This document shows, piece by piece, positions 25,157 through 37,164 of a DNA stretch of 64,000 nucleotides (position 1 is the stretch's first letter; every line of letters starts with the position of its first letter). Origin of the DNA: Tetrahymena elliotti 4EA (lineage: Eukaryota > Ciliophora > Oligohymenophorea > Hymenostomatida > Tetrahymenidae); NCBI GenBank assembly GCA_000231825.2, contig JH720320.1:747554-811553 (forward strand), in the 5' to 3' direction. The position numbers and the translations under genes are program-made. The notes below the pieces were generated by a model. That model was given only the letters and a program-made list of their open reading frames with translations. It made no database searches and was not told the origin of the DNA.

Positions 25157-26296
25157 ATGATTAAGTTAGAATCTTATGAATTTGCATAGCTTTTAAATAG
25201 CTTTGCATTTAAGCTTTACCATGAAACAAGATTGAGTGATTAAAATTTGATACTTTCACCAGCTTAAATGATGATTTCTTTGGGTTTATTGGCTATGGGA
25301 TCTGACTAGAATACTGAAAAATAATTTTAAGTATTACTTGGTTATGGAGATCCAACTAAACTTGGAAAATGTATTCAGTAGGGTATTAAAGAAGTTCTGC
25401 ATTGGGTAGAGAAGTTTAGTATTACAAATATCAGAATTGAGAAAAGTTTAACTATAAAGTAAACATTTCCATAGCATTTAAGGTAGTGTGGATTAGACTA
25501 TGATATGTTTTTTGGCTAAGTAGATTTTGTTAAAGGCAGCTAAGCCTATAAGAATGAAATTAATGAATAAGCTGATTAATAACTTGGGATACAAAAACTG
25601 CTACCAGATGGATATTTAAATTCATTTGTCAGAGCTATAGCTATAAATTCAATACGTTATTAATGTGTATTCCATACTCCATTTTCTGAAAAATTAACTC
25701 AATAAGATACTTTTGTTATAAATAATAGAAATACTAATTACAAAACCTTATTAGTGGAAGTATTTATGATGAATTAAATAGAATACTATAAATATTTTGA
25801 TGACAAAATAGCTACTTTTGTAGCTATTCCACTCAAAGATTTTAGATTTCATTTGGATATCATAATCCCTAAAATTAATATCAAAGAATATGAATCTCTT
25901 ATCAATTATGCAGCATATGTATAATATATTCTATAGTCTAAAAAAACTAAATTACATTTAAAGCTGCCTCGCTTTAGAATTTAAGATTAATAAACAAAAT
26001 CTTTTAAAGATATTTTAATAGGAATGGGTTTAACAGACATATTTTAAAGCATGAAAAGCGATTTAAGCAAAATTGAAAAGACAAAAAGTGCATGTTTGAG
26101 TGAAGTATTATCAAGACCTATCATCGAAGTATTTGAAGATGAATTAAGTCCTGAATAATCACTAGAATTACCAAAATACACATAACCACCTATAGCCGTT
26201 ACTGTGAATACTCCATTTTTATATAGTATTAGAGAGACCTTAACTAATTCTATCCTAATATTTGGGAAACTAATAGATCCATCTCAGATGGAATGA
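25157..26296 (+). CDS. Serpin-fold protein
   Basis: Serpins are ~380-residue proteins, many of which trap serine or cysteine proteases. This intronless ORF is 379 residues. Family signatures are the SPAQMMISLGLLAMGSDQNT block (serpin helix B region), IAINSIRYQCVFHTPF (strand 3A, breach region) and the C-terminal signature NTPFLYSIRETLTNSILIFG followed by KLIDP. The hinge and reactive-loop region (VLSRPIIEVFEDELSPEQS) lacks the run of small Ala/Gly/Thr residues that inhibitory serpins need for loop insertion. It is therefore more likely non-inhibitory or a divergent inhibitor. No signal peptide is visible, so it is probably cytosolic. It is convergent with an unknown - strand gene. Confidence 0.85.
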
Positions 26297-26961
26297 TGAA
26301 ATAAAATGAATTAAAAATATTTTATTATAGTAATATTAAGACGCTCTTTTCTTTTGATAAGTTTGTTAATCATCCTTGAATATTTCAATAATTACTATTT
26401 ATTAAAATAAATTTGGGTTTAAAATAGATATTATAATGTTTCTAAGAAAAATTCACTAAAATAGATTCAAAATATATCTACATAGTTATTGGTGTTTTTA
26501 AGTGTTAAAAATTGATGATTTATTTCATAGAATTATTTGACTTAAAAACTAAATTTAATATTTTAAACCTTTAAAAATAGTAATAAAACTAAATGTATCA
26601 AAATCAAATTCATCAAGCACAATAAGTTTTGAATTTTCTATCTATTTTTGATGCATTTGCTATTTTTTATTTGAGAATATCATAATTTCATAAAATTAAT
26701 CTCTATTTTTTGTTTTGATATTTAAAAAAAGGTTATTAATTAAAATATTAGTACTCTTATTTATATCCATTTTTCTCTAAAAAATTGAAATTAAGAAATT
26801 TGCAAGAAGATGCAGTTTTGATAGTATCAATATTATAAAGATAAACAAATACAGGATAAATAATTGTAATAGAACACAAATAATAATTTTTTGGATAACA
26901 AATATTTTTAAAGAATATTAACTGATTAAAAGATATAGAATCTCTTGATCATTTATTTAGA
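26297..26961. other. Convergent 3' spacer
   Basis: AT-rich spacer between the 3' ends of the serpin gene (+) and the following - strand gene. I see nothing distinct in it. Confidence 0.55.
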
Positions 26962-27804
26962 TCAATCTATATATATTTCCCTTTTCCAATTTTTGTAAAT
27001 TTTTTTCATATTCTTTAAAGCTATTGTTTAAAACTGGAATAAATAGTTTTAGAAAATAATTTAGGTTTGATTATTTTAAGCAAGATGAAGTAGTCCAAAA
27101 GCTAAATTTGTGCTAACATCATATGATTAAAATATTTTAAAGAGAAGATTATCTTCTTTTATTGATAGTATATAGCAAATTTGAATTAAGTTTTAATCTT
27201 TGATTTCTACATTCAATGGGAATTTAGAGTTGAAGTTAAAACTCTAAATAAAATTGAATAAAAGCTCTTTTTTTTAGGAGTTCAATTTGATATTTGAAAT
27301 TTAACAAATTATTTGAATGGAATATTCTTCATCTTCACATTATCCATATTCAAAAAACTTATCATCATCTTATTCTTACTATGGTCCCGTTAATTGAGTA
27401 GTAAATTAAATATTGTATTTTTTGATAGAATATTTGGTTTTTGTTTCAGATCTTTGCAAATTATTATCAATTAGTTATTATAGATGGAATTACTATGATT
27501 TAGCTATTGATTTTTGATTTTTATCATTTAATAATTTAGTGCGTAGTTGAGAAGTTTCTTGAATGAATAAATTTAAAGTAACTAAAATCTCTTCATAGTA
27601 TTTTGATATCTAATTTTCATTTTCAAGGTTGGGCTTGTTCATAAAATTATTTAAGTATTCATTTTTAGATTTTAATAAATTTATGCAGTCCAAGTTTTAA
27701 AATAGGTTTATAAAGTAAAAGAGTTCATATGTATTTAAATCAACCTACTTCATAGTCATTTACTGAAGAATATCATCTTCTTATTTTAGTTAACTAAGAA
27801 TCAT
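26962..27804 (-). CDS. Hypothetical protein, 280 residues
   Basis: A continuous - strand frame of 280 codons from ATG 27804 to TGA 26962, far longer than expected by chance. It opens MILSQLKQEDDILQQMTMKQ and continues into a helical segment (YELFYFINLFQNLDC, then EYLNNFMNKPNLENENQISK). A Gln/Asp-rich linker (GPQQEQDDDKFFEYGQCEDE) precedes a second helical part. I recognise no domain, signal peptide or membrane helix. The 3' half is slightly more AT-rich, so the true C terminus could come earlier through splicing. Confidence 0.6.
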
Positions 27805-29474
27805 TTATTTCTTTTTTTTTAATTTTTAAAAAATTTATTTCTTTTTTTATAATGTAAATTAACTTTAAATAATAGATTGAGCCTACTTAAATTGAAATAA
27901 TTAGAAAAGAGAAATAAACACATTTGTTCTTAATTCTAATGTGTCATTAATTATTTTATTAATCAAAATTATTTGTCATTTTATTAAAATAGATATCTAT
28001 TTGTAGTAAAGTAATAACATTATTAACTTATTTTCTCTTTTAAATGTTTAATTTATTAATTTCTTTTCCCCTTCCATCAATCAAATAAAATGATTAGATA
28101 CATGATTGGAATTAATTTTTTATTGAAATCAATAGTTTTAAATCTTGAAATGTTATGCAAAATTAAATGTAATAATAGAATTATTAAAATAAACTTTCTA
28201 ATTTAGTTCATTTAAAAATGCTTTCATTGATTTATTGATATTTTTAAATAGACTTTATAATAAAAGAGAAGATAACTCAAATTTATATTTCAAATTTTGA
28301 GATAGATATTTGATTTAAATTGATTAATCAATCATATTTTTTATTGCGTGTTATATTTTAATTGAATCATATTTTCTTATAAGTAAATTAAAAATATATT
28401 TATCTGTTTAATTAGTTCCTTAAAGATTTTTAAACATATTAACAAAACTTAATTAAATAATAAAACTAATTTACAGCTAATAAGAAAAACATATTTGTAT
28501 TAAAATTAAAAAGTTTTAGTTTTATCAAAAGAAGGTTATTGATAAATATTATTTTTAAACTTTTATTGTAAAAGATAATTCAAGTTTATTTTTCAGATTG
28601 TCTTAAAAATAGATATTTGAAATTTACTGACCAGTCATTTTTTTTATTGCATATGGATGGTATTTGTATTTTTATTGAATAATACAATTATTTATTTAAA
28701 ATTCTTTCTATTCTACAAAAATTTATAATTTATTTGAGTTTCTTAAAGATTTTTTAAAAATTAACAAAGCCAAATTAAATGATGAAAGAAGGTGTATTAT
28801 ATTTTGATCAAATAATATTTTCTTGTAAAAAATATTTATTTAAAACTATATTGATAATACAAAAATGAATAATTTATTTGTTTGATCGATTGATTTATTG
28901 ATTAGTCCTTTAAAGATTTTTAACAAAATTAACAAAACCTAACTAACTAATAAAACTAGTTTGAGAATGATATTTTATTAATTTGGAAAAAATTTTAAAA
29001 CAAGAATTATGAACAAAAATTAAACCAGAAATTTATGTTATTTTTGATAGATAAAAAAAATAAAAATTTTGATGGAAAGATAAAATTAATTAAAGGGCTG
29101 AAAGTTCAATCAATTAAATTACACTTTTTGTAATTATTCTTCATTTTCTTTTATAATTGAATAATATTTTGGGATTATAAGATGGTAATTATCTCTACAA
29201 AAATGAGTAAGCTACTATTTTTTACAATAATAAATAATCCATCAATTATCTTTTTATTGTCTCAAGTCTTTAAAAAAATTATTCATAAAAGATTTACTTG
29301 CATATTCCTTTGCTATTTTAACTTATTGAGAAATGACCCACTTTTTATCATGTATATTTAATCTTTAATTAATTATCTTTATTAAGAATTTGCAAAGTAT
29401 TTAAATAATAATTTGGACTCTCTACAAAAAGCTTTACACAGTAATTATTAATTAATTAAAAATTAATTTGGAAA
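27805..29474. other. AT-rich intergenic region with degenerate ~300-bp repeats
   Basis: Lies between divergent genes and should hold both promoters. It is dominated by three degenerate copies of a ~300-bp sequence (annotated separately). I see no gene. Confidence 0.5.
28260..28960. repeat. Three degenerate tandem repeats of ~300 bp
   Basis: Copies begin near 28260, 28555 and 28830 (the last partial). Shared blocks are AAAAGA-AAGATAA(C/T)TCAA, AGATATTTGA, a TTTTTTATTGC block and a conserved TTAAAGATTTTT..AACAAA(A/G)C end. The copies are diverged and non-coding, so the duplication is old. Confidence 0.5.
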
Positions 29475-30389
29475 ATGAATTAATAAGAGAGAATAAGTGT
29501 GAGTTATCATTATAAAAACAATGACTCTTCTAACAATAATCAGAATTAAGCTCATTCATCTAATATAACAGAAATACCTACCAGTTTAGAAAACTTCTTA
29601 ACTCAGAGCAGAATTCTAGACCATTACACATTTGAAAAGTAAGCTGATGAAAACTAAATGCAAGATGATGAAAATAACTTGAAGTATGTTAAGGTACTAG
29701 AACTATGCTCACAATTTATAAATAAATAGAAGGAAATATTTTTATATAGAGATTATGAATGTTGCACGAAACATTTTTTTAGGCAAAAAGTTTTTCATAA
29801 ATCTGAATAAATATCTTCTATGACAGTAGAATTTCCAAGGAGAGATTGTTTTGGAAAACTCTCCAGATGCCTAACAAATTTATTTTTTGAACATAAAGAG
29901 CAGCTTTCTGCTGCTTCATCTTTGCAAGATAGTCTGAGAATTTAAGTATTTGGAAAAGCTAAAATGGGATTAGTAACAATAGGAGGGATTCCTATTGGTC
30001 GATTTGAAGCTGTTTACCCCTCAGTTTGCAAGTCTTTCTTTTGCAATGCTTCAATATAAGTAGAAGTGGAAGCTTTTTATGGAGAAAAAAGTCAAATTAC
30101 TATTGAAAGAGATGCAAATAATAAAAAGCTGTTTATGGAAACTCTTTTATCTTGTATTTGTTGCTCCTAAAATACAAAGTAAATGAGGATTTTCAAAAAT
30201 GGTAATTAAGTTAATACATTTTCAATTGATAGATCTTGCTGGAATCACTTCATACAAATATTTTGTTCATCATGTATAAACGCTAAGTGGGAAGTTACTT
30301 AAATGCCTGTAAGCACTAATTTGCTGAGTGATTTAGAAAAGGTTTTAATCATAGCAGCATGGTTATATCAAATTGAAGAGATAAAATGA
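29475..30389 (+). CDS. Phospholipid scramblase-like protein
   Basis: A single-exon ORF of 304 residues from ATG 29475 (MNQQERISVSYHYKNNDSSN). Two features recall the scramblase / Tubby-C superfamily barrel. One is Cys-rich paired segments (DYECCTKHFF, RRDCFGKLSRCL, LLSCICCSQNTKQMRIF). The other is a C-terminal block, TNLLSDLEKVLIIAAWLYQI, that resembles the family's K-A-x-LIAA-x-LIDF ending. Strand-like segments (IPIGRFEAVYPSVCKSFF) also fit. Animal scramblases move phospholipids between leaflets in a Ca2+-dependent way; no Ca2+ site is obvious here. The match is by eye and remote, so the family is likely but the activity is not shown. The N-terminal ~50 residues are low-complexity. Confidence 0.55.
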
Positions 30390-31343
30390 GCAGAAAAAAG
30401 TTGCAGAAATTAAATTTTTCTCTTCATCAAATCTTCCTATTCCTGATATTACTTTTAAGCTAATAAGGCATACTCATAAGGATTTATTCTGATTTAATTT
30501 TTTTGATATAATTAAAGTAGAAAACAAACCAAATTCATAACAAAAGTCTATTTATTAAATTAATAAAATTCATTTTTAATAACCTCTCTCTATATAAAGA
30601 ATAATAAAGTTATCAAAACTCACAATATTATTTTACAATCAATTATCAAAGTCAAGAACAAGATTCTTATTTTAATAAAAAAACTCTAAAGGCTTGAGAA
30701 AATTTATTTTATTTTAGATTAAAATTGGTAAGGAATTTAATGAATCAATATCTTTCGATATCCATCTCTAAATAATAACCAAATCTAATAAAAAAATGAA
30801 ATTTTATATACATAAAATAATAATAAATAAATTATAAATATTTAACAATAATTAGTTTTTTTCGTGTTACTTCCTTCTAAATTATTAATTTTAAAAAATA
30901 TATTTAAAATTCAACATAATCTATTTTCTTAACTTTTGAAAATTTAATTGAAATGTATTTTGAACTTTTATTTGATGTATTTTTGTGAAAAAAAGGTATT
31001 TGTAAATTCAACTTTTTTTATATTAATTAATGAGGTTTACAGTATATTGTTTTGATATTGTACTAGTATCTTATTTAAAATAGCTAATTTGGATGTTAAT
31101 GATTTTGAATAATTTTAAGGACTGTTAACAATAAATATCAATATATACAATACATTTTTTTTTAAGAAAAAAAGGTATTAATTAATAAGGATCAACATTT
31201 ATAATTTATACATTATTTTGACTTCGGAATATTTAATTTTTTGGCATTTTATCAATTAAGTTAAAATCTTTCCATCTTTCCTTTTACAAAAGAAATTTTT
31301 TTAGAGTTAAATTCCAATTCCTAGAAAAATTTTCTCATTTTTT
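30390..31343. other. Convergent spacer containing the start of duplication unit A
   Basis: AT-rich spacer between the scramblase-like (+) and protease-like (-) genes. No gene seen. From about 31195 the sequence is repeated at 33779 onward (see the duplication entries). Confidence 0.55.
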
Positions 31344-32591
31344 TCATTTGATTTTATACTTAATCTATTAGAGATATTCCTTTTTGGTGTAATTATATGT
31401 TTTTGCAAAAAAGATAGAAAATGAAACAAGGCTGATTAAAGATAAACTATTCAATAAAGACATTATGATCATAAAGTATTTGAGATTCATATGTGATACT
31501 GTATCAACACCTATAAATTTTAAGCTATTTGTTTCCTTTTGATACATAACACCAGTATTTGTTGCTGTTTGGTAATTAGTTTAAAAATAAAAGTAGTTTT
31601 GATAACTTTGTAAACTAACTCTGCAATTAGTTTATTGAGTATCTGGATTATACATTTTCTCAAGATACATTTATGGATTTATTTCAAAAACATATTCCTC
31701 AGTTACTATTTTGAATTTTGGTAATTTTTAAACTTATGGACACTCACAATTAAAACAGCTATAAATGAATCCATCTATGATAGCATTATAAGTATCTGGA
31801 TCATTTCTAAGTATATCATTTAGATCAGTTGGAATTACAAGTGCTGAATTTAAATTAGGTGTATCAAAATTGATTGTTAAATGCTTTAAATAGTCTGTAA
31901 CATCTATATCATTATAGTATACTCCATGTGCTTTAACTAAAAATTCATCACCTGGAATCATTCTATTTGATGGGTAACTGTAATACTCAGAATCTTTATC
32001 TAAATCAAAATGCAGATCTATTTTGTAACCTTTTAGATAATTTTCTTCATAAGATGACATTTTCATTACATAATCACTTGATTTTATTTTATCTTGCTGA
32101 TACATCAAATCGAAAATATTATTTTAATATCTATTTAAGAAAGTTAGCCCATTCATAATAGAATATAATTATTTTTCATAAGTTGCACATAAAAAACTAT
32201 AATTAATTACTGTATCCCCAACTTAAAGCACATCTTATACATTATTTCCTAAGATATATCCTCCATAGTCTTCATCTTCATATTCCATTTCTTTGGTTTG
32301 CTTAGGATCTATTACAGCAGTAGTACTCTTCTTCATATCATATAAAGTATAATCTTTGAGAAAAGTTTCATAATACTGATTATCATTTATCATTATTGAC
32401 TGATCAAATAAAAACTAGCCTAAGTTGGTACTAGACAACTTACCTATTATTAGTGACAGCTTTTAGCTAACAAGTGGAGTTCCCACTTATACAATCAAGG
32501 AAGTTTGATAATTTACTAGATTGGCAGTAATTACTTATTCACAAATTATTATTTGCAAAATTGAAAGAAGCACAATTAAATAAGTGAACAT
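31344..32591 (-). CDS. Pepsin-fold (A1 aspartyl protease-like) protein lacking both catalytic Asp motifs
   Basis: An intronless ORF of 415 residues. It has an N-terminal signal peptide (MFTYLIVLLSILQIIIC) and a C-terminal hydrophobic segment (FMIIMSLLNSLSLISLVSFS), so it is probably secreted or membrane-anchored. The layout follows pepsin-like proteases: YQTSLIVQVGTPLVSQKLSL aligns with the strand before the first active site. LGNNVQDVLQVGDTVI and ATYEKQ fit the mid domain. NSALVIPTDLNDI aligns with the second active site, before a C-x-C pair (FNCEC). But the first D-T/S-G-S position reads IIGKLSS and the second D-S/T-G-T reads IPTDL, so neither catalytic aspartate is where the fold needs it. 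It should be a pseudoprotease, perhaps a binding or surface protein. The family call rests on pattern order and is moderately sure. Confidence 0.6.
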
Positions 32592-33090
32592 TTTTTTATT
32601 ATTTATTAAATATTTTTTTTATACAATTAATTATCAATAAATGATTTTCATTTTACTTGAATCTAATAAAGTGCCAAACAAAAAATTAATTTCCATCCAA
32701 AAAATTCTATAAGAAACTAATTCAATCATTTATTTAAATTTAAAAATCATGGAAATAATCAGAATATGAAATACACAAAATAGCAAAAATTTATTGCTTG
32801 TGAACACTCTATCAACAAATATCAAATTTCCTCCATTATTCTCTATTTTTCATATAAAAAATTTCTAAATAAATTGCTATTATTTTTTACCTATCTTGAT
32901 TTTTCACTTTTTAGTTTGACGAAATTATATTTTATTTGAAAGTAGAAGGTTTTAAAAGCTATTTCAGAAAAAGTTACTATTTGATAAAAAAATAATTGCG
33001 CTTAGAAATTTTATTTTCTTAATTAATTAATTTTTTTCAGACAAGAAATAAAGTAACTCAGCACTCTAATCACAAAATCTTGAAAGAAAG

Positions 33091-33315
33091 TTAGAAATTA
33101 ATATTAGGGAACCTTATTATCAAAAGACTGTCTGAGTAGATAATAGGAACATTATTAGAATACCTGGTGAAGATTAGGCCTTTGTTATCAACTTTAATCA
33201 TAATATCTTAAAAGAAATATTATCAATTAATATTAAGAAACTCAATCTTATTATGAAAAGACTGTCTGAGTTGTTAATAATAATATCATTATGATACCTG
33301 ATGAAGATTAGGCAT
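33091..33315. repeat. Two conserved ~100-bp core elements in unit A
   Basis: Cores at 33091-33180 and 33208-33315 share TTATTATSAAAAGACTGTCT, then GAGT and an A/T spacer, and end ATACCTGRTGAAGATTAGGC. They recur in unit B. They are better conserved than their surroundings and relatively GC-rich, which suggests a constrained element. Confidence 0.6.
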
Positions 33316-33778
33316 TTTTTAAATTTACATCTGCCAAAAAATCAAATTTCAAAAGCTTTATTTATTTTTGATTTTTGAACAAAATAATAATATTAATTAA
33401 TAAAATTCTTTATTGCGTAAAAAAAATATAAATTTTTAATTTAACTTTATTAAATAAAATAATAATTTTTAAATTAAAATGATTTTAATATCTTAATTTA
33501 TCCTTTCGGCAAATAATTTTTATGAAAGAAAAATTAAAGAATAAGAATTTATGTATGGATGTATGTAGATTCAACCTTATTTTGCTTTTAATTAATTTAG
33601 TTATTTTTCTATTACTTCTACAAAAAATGTTTATTGAAATAAAATTGATTATTTTGCTGTTGAAGAATAGAATTAAAGCCATACCAGTAAATAATAATTA
33701 TTTAATTAGTATAAAAAGTTTCAATCTTCTCAATTAGTTACCTTAAATAATGTATTTTTTTTAATTTTAAACCTTTTA

Positions 33779-35095
33779 AATAATTAATCAAAGTATAATT
33801 TATACATTAGTTTGACTTAGGAATATTTATTTTTTGGCATTTTCTCAATTAGGTTAAAATCTTTACTTTTATGAAAGAAATTTTTTTGAGTTAAATCCAA
33901 ATTCCTAGAAAAATTTGCTCATTTTTTTCATTAGATTTTATACTACAATTAATTATTTATAAATGATTTTCGTTTTTTACTAGAATTTAATAAAAGAGTA
34001 TGAAACTAAAATGAACTTATATCAAAAAAATTTTAATAGAAAATAATTCAATCATTTATCTAAATTTGAAAATCATGAAAATTATCAGTGGTTGATTGAA
34101 ATAATCAGAATATCAAATACATATTTAGTAGCAAAAATGTATTGCTTGTTAGTGTTCTATCAATAAATATCAAATTTCCTTCATTATTGTCTAAAATAAC
34201 TATTTTTAATATATAAGATTTTTAAAATAAATGTCTATTAAATCTTATCTATCTTGATTTTTAACTTCGTAGCTAAACAAATTAGTCTTCTATTTGAAAG
34301 TAGTAGATTTTAAAAGCTATTTCACAATAAGTTACTATTTGATAAAATATAAATTGTTGCTTAAAAATGTTATTTACTTAATTAATTAATTATTTTCAAA
34401 CAAGAAAAAAAGTAACTCAGCCCTTCTGGAAAGAAAATTAGAAATTAATATTAGGGAACCTTATTATCAAAAGACTACCTGAGTAGATAATAGGAACATT
34501 ATTAAAATACCTGGTGAAGATTCGGCCTTTTTCATCATATTAATCACAATATCTGCCAATATCTTGAAAGAAATATCATTAATTAATATTAGGAAATCCA
34601 ACTTATTATGAAAAGACTACCTGAGTTGATAATTGGAACATTATTATTATACCTGGTGAAGATTAGGCATTTTTTTAATTTACATCTGTCAAAAAATCTA
34701 ATTTCAAAAGCTTTATTTATTTTTGATTTTTAAACAAAAGAAATGAAATTCTTTTAAAAAAAATGTATTTTTAATTTACTTTATGAAAGAAAATAATAAT
34801 TTTTAAATTAAAACGATTTTAATATCTTTATTTATCCTTGCTGCAAATAATTTTTGTGAAAGAAAAATAAAAGAATAAGAATATATGTGTGGATATTTTA
34901 ATTAATTAATTTATTTTTCTAAAACTTCTACAAAAAATGTTCATATAAATAAAATTGATTATTTTACTGTTGAAGAATACTTTTAAAAATTAAAAAATTG
35001 AATTTTGAGAATAAAAACCATACCAAAATAATAATTATTTAATTAGTATGAACAGTTTCAAATATACATTCCATTAAATTAATTACCTATTTTGA
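33779..35095. repeat. Tandem duplication, unit B (gene absent)
   Basis: Matches the flanks of unit A but joins the equivalent of 31359 directly to that of 32622 at a TATAC-type microhomology (33940-33948). Only about the last 16 bp of the protease-like CDS remain at the join. Confidence 0.75.
34431..34670. repeat. Two conserved ~100-bp core elements in unit B
   Basis: Cores at 34431-34528 and 34561-34670 match those at 33091-33315. The ACCTGGTGAAGATT(A/C)GGC end and the GAGTxGATAAT middle are nearly unchanged while flanks have drifted. Confidence 0.6.
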
Positions 35096-35717
35096 AAAAT
35101 TTTTTTGAGATATTTTTTACTGTAATTGTTCTTAATTATTTTTATTTTACAATATTTTGATTACTTTATGATATTGAATTTAAATTATATAATTATGTGG
35201 AGGTATAATAAAATAGGTTAATCTAAATATGTGTAGCAAGTCTACTCTCGTTAAAATGTTTTGAAACAAATGATCAAAATTTTATTTTTTGCAATCAAAC
35301 AAATTTTTTTAAAGCTAAATTATGAAAGAATTTGAATGAAAAATTATTTCAATAAAAATAAAATAACTAATTAAATTCTATTTACAATATTTCTTTTAAA
35401 TTTAATAATAGCTTTATAAGGATCAGTAATAATTAAAAAAAGAATAGTCATTTTAGAGTAATTAAAATTTTTGATAAAATGAAATTGATTATAAATCAAA
35501 AGCAGTATCAAAATATCAAATTAAAAAAGTAAAATAGATAGTATTTTGGATGAAAAATTTTAAATGAAAAAGAAATAATTTAACTCTTACTTACAACAAG
35601 ATAAAATAAAGACAAATATATTTTAGAAGTTTTTGATGAAAATGCCTTTATGAAATAATTTTATATCTAATAACTCAATAATAATCACAAAAATATTGAG
35701 GAGCTATATTTTCTTTG

Positions 35718-37079
35718 TCAACTCATAAAGAAATCTGTCTTGTTATACAAAGTGTTTTATACTGGAGAATGAATCTTACGGAATCTATTTCCTCTGTTTG
35801 CTAATTAATATTCAATTACTATTGGTTTTTGTTGTTGTTGGTTATTCTTTTGTTGGACATTTTGCTATTAAATTACCTTCTTAAAAGTCTTTTTAGTGTT
35901 ACCAAGTTCTTTTTCAAGCATTTTAGAGAACCCATCTTAGAGGTCTTTGAAGATTTTGGAGTTGTGGTAAAATTAAACTTTATTATTATTTAGCTATTGC
36001 TGATTGTTTGCATTATTGCTACTATTATTACTGTTATTAGCTGGGTTTAAACCTCCTGGATTATTAGTTTAAAAGGAATTTATATAATTGTTGTTTGGAT
36101 TCTAAGCACTTGTGTTTTCAAGGTTTTATGTATTTTGATTTAAAGACGAGCGGTTTTCTACATTCTATAAATTTTGTTGTAGATTTTATAGTTGCTAGTT
36201 TTTAATATCCTTTTTGCACTTTTCGCATTTTTAGCAGTTATATGGATCTGAATCTAAATATCTTATAAACTACTCAAATGTCTTTTACCCAGTTAACTTT
36301 TTCCAAAGTAAACATATTTTGACAGATCTTTTAAATTTTTGCTAAGGAGTGTCTTAACCTTTTGTGCTCTGTTGATGGTAAGTACGCATATGTAAGAATT
36401 ATTCAAAAAATTTGATGTATTCAATACAACGGAAGAAGCACACACTCAAAGAAACAGGATTAATTTACTCAGAAATAGAGTTAATCATATTTTCAAACTG
36501 ATGTAACATTAATTTAAAGGTGTTTTTTAGCTCATCAAACCACAAATCAGAGTCATTTTCAGTTATTTTCTCAATATAATTCTTAAGCATGACAAAATAT
36601 TCTTTGATTTTCAACAAACTCTCAAATTAACTCATTAAAATAGGGTCAACTCTATTCCTTGTATTGCTAATATTCAAGAAATCTAAGCTCATTAAAAATG
36701 TGTAAAAATCATCATAGTTTGTTTTATCCTTCGTCTTGTCTAATAAATCTAAATTTTAGATGTGTAAAGTAGGACTTTTTTTGTCATCCTCTTAATCTTC
36801 TGCAACATTATTATAAACTGAAAACTTGCGAACATTTTCTTATTGACTTTAATACTTTTATACTGTAGAACTGCTGTTCATTCCATTTTATACCATAGTA
36901 TTTCTCTACTTACTTTCAGTAGGCGACCTATCGTCATTCATGTTTGAATCAGGTTATGAAATGAGTCCTTAAAACTCATGAAAATCAAAGATCAAATATC
37001 CATCAAAGTTATTATCATTCTTAGATTTATTATTCTATTAAGAGACCGGAACAGAAGCTGTTACTGGAGTGGAATTCAT
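35718..37079 (-). CDS. Hypothetical protein, 453 residues
   Basis: Intronless frame from ATG 37079 to TGA 35718, 453 residues. The N-terminal third is disordered-looking (MNSTPVTASVPVSQQNNKSK). A helical core follows (KTNYDDFYTFLMSLDFLNIS, LKNTFKLMLHQFENMINSIS, SVCFFRCIEYIKFFEQFLHM) and ends with a short Cys cluster (NCQKCEKCKKD) that could bind a metal. The rest is Gln/Asn-rich with a final basic segment (KMLEKELGNTKKTFKKV). No known domain is recognised and no membrane segment is seen. The length and helical core make it a confident gene of unknown role. Confidence 0.75.
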
Positions 37080-37164
37080 TTCTATTTATACGTTGATTAA
37101 AAATAAAATATAAATATCATTTCAATTTCATATAAAATAATGAAAATAAATAATATTTTAAAGC

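Larger units (their letters stand above)
31195..33770. repeat. Tandem duplication, unit A (contains the protease-like gene)
   Basis: 31195-31359 matches 33779-33943, and 32622-33770 matches 33944-35095, with roughly 80-90% identity by eye. The central 31360-32621, which carries almost the whole protease-like CDS, has no counterpart in unit B. Confidence 0.75.
32592..35717. other. Intergenic region made of duplicated AT-rich sequence
   Basis: Upstream of the protease-like gene. It consists of the rest of duplication unit A, all of unit B, and a ~600-bp AT-rich tail beside the next gene's 3' end. I find no gene; the ORFs at 33485-33737 on both strands lie in duplicated non-coding DNA and are not preserved in unit B. 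Confidence 0.55.

Noticed and set aside
33485..33737. Overlapping ORFs on both strands
   Set aside because: They lie in duplicated AT-rich DNA and the frames are not kept in the second copy, so they are not under coding constraint.
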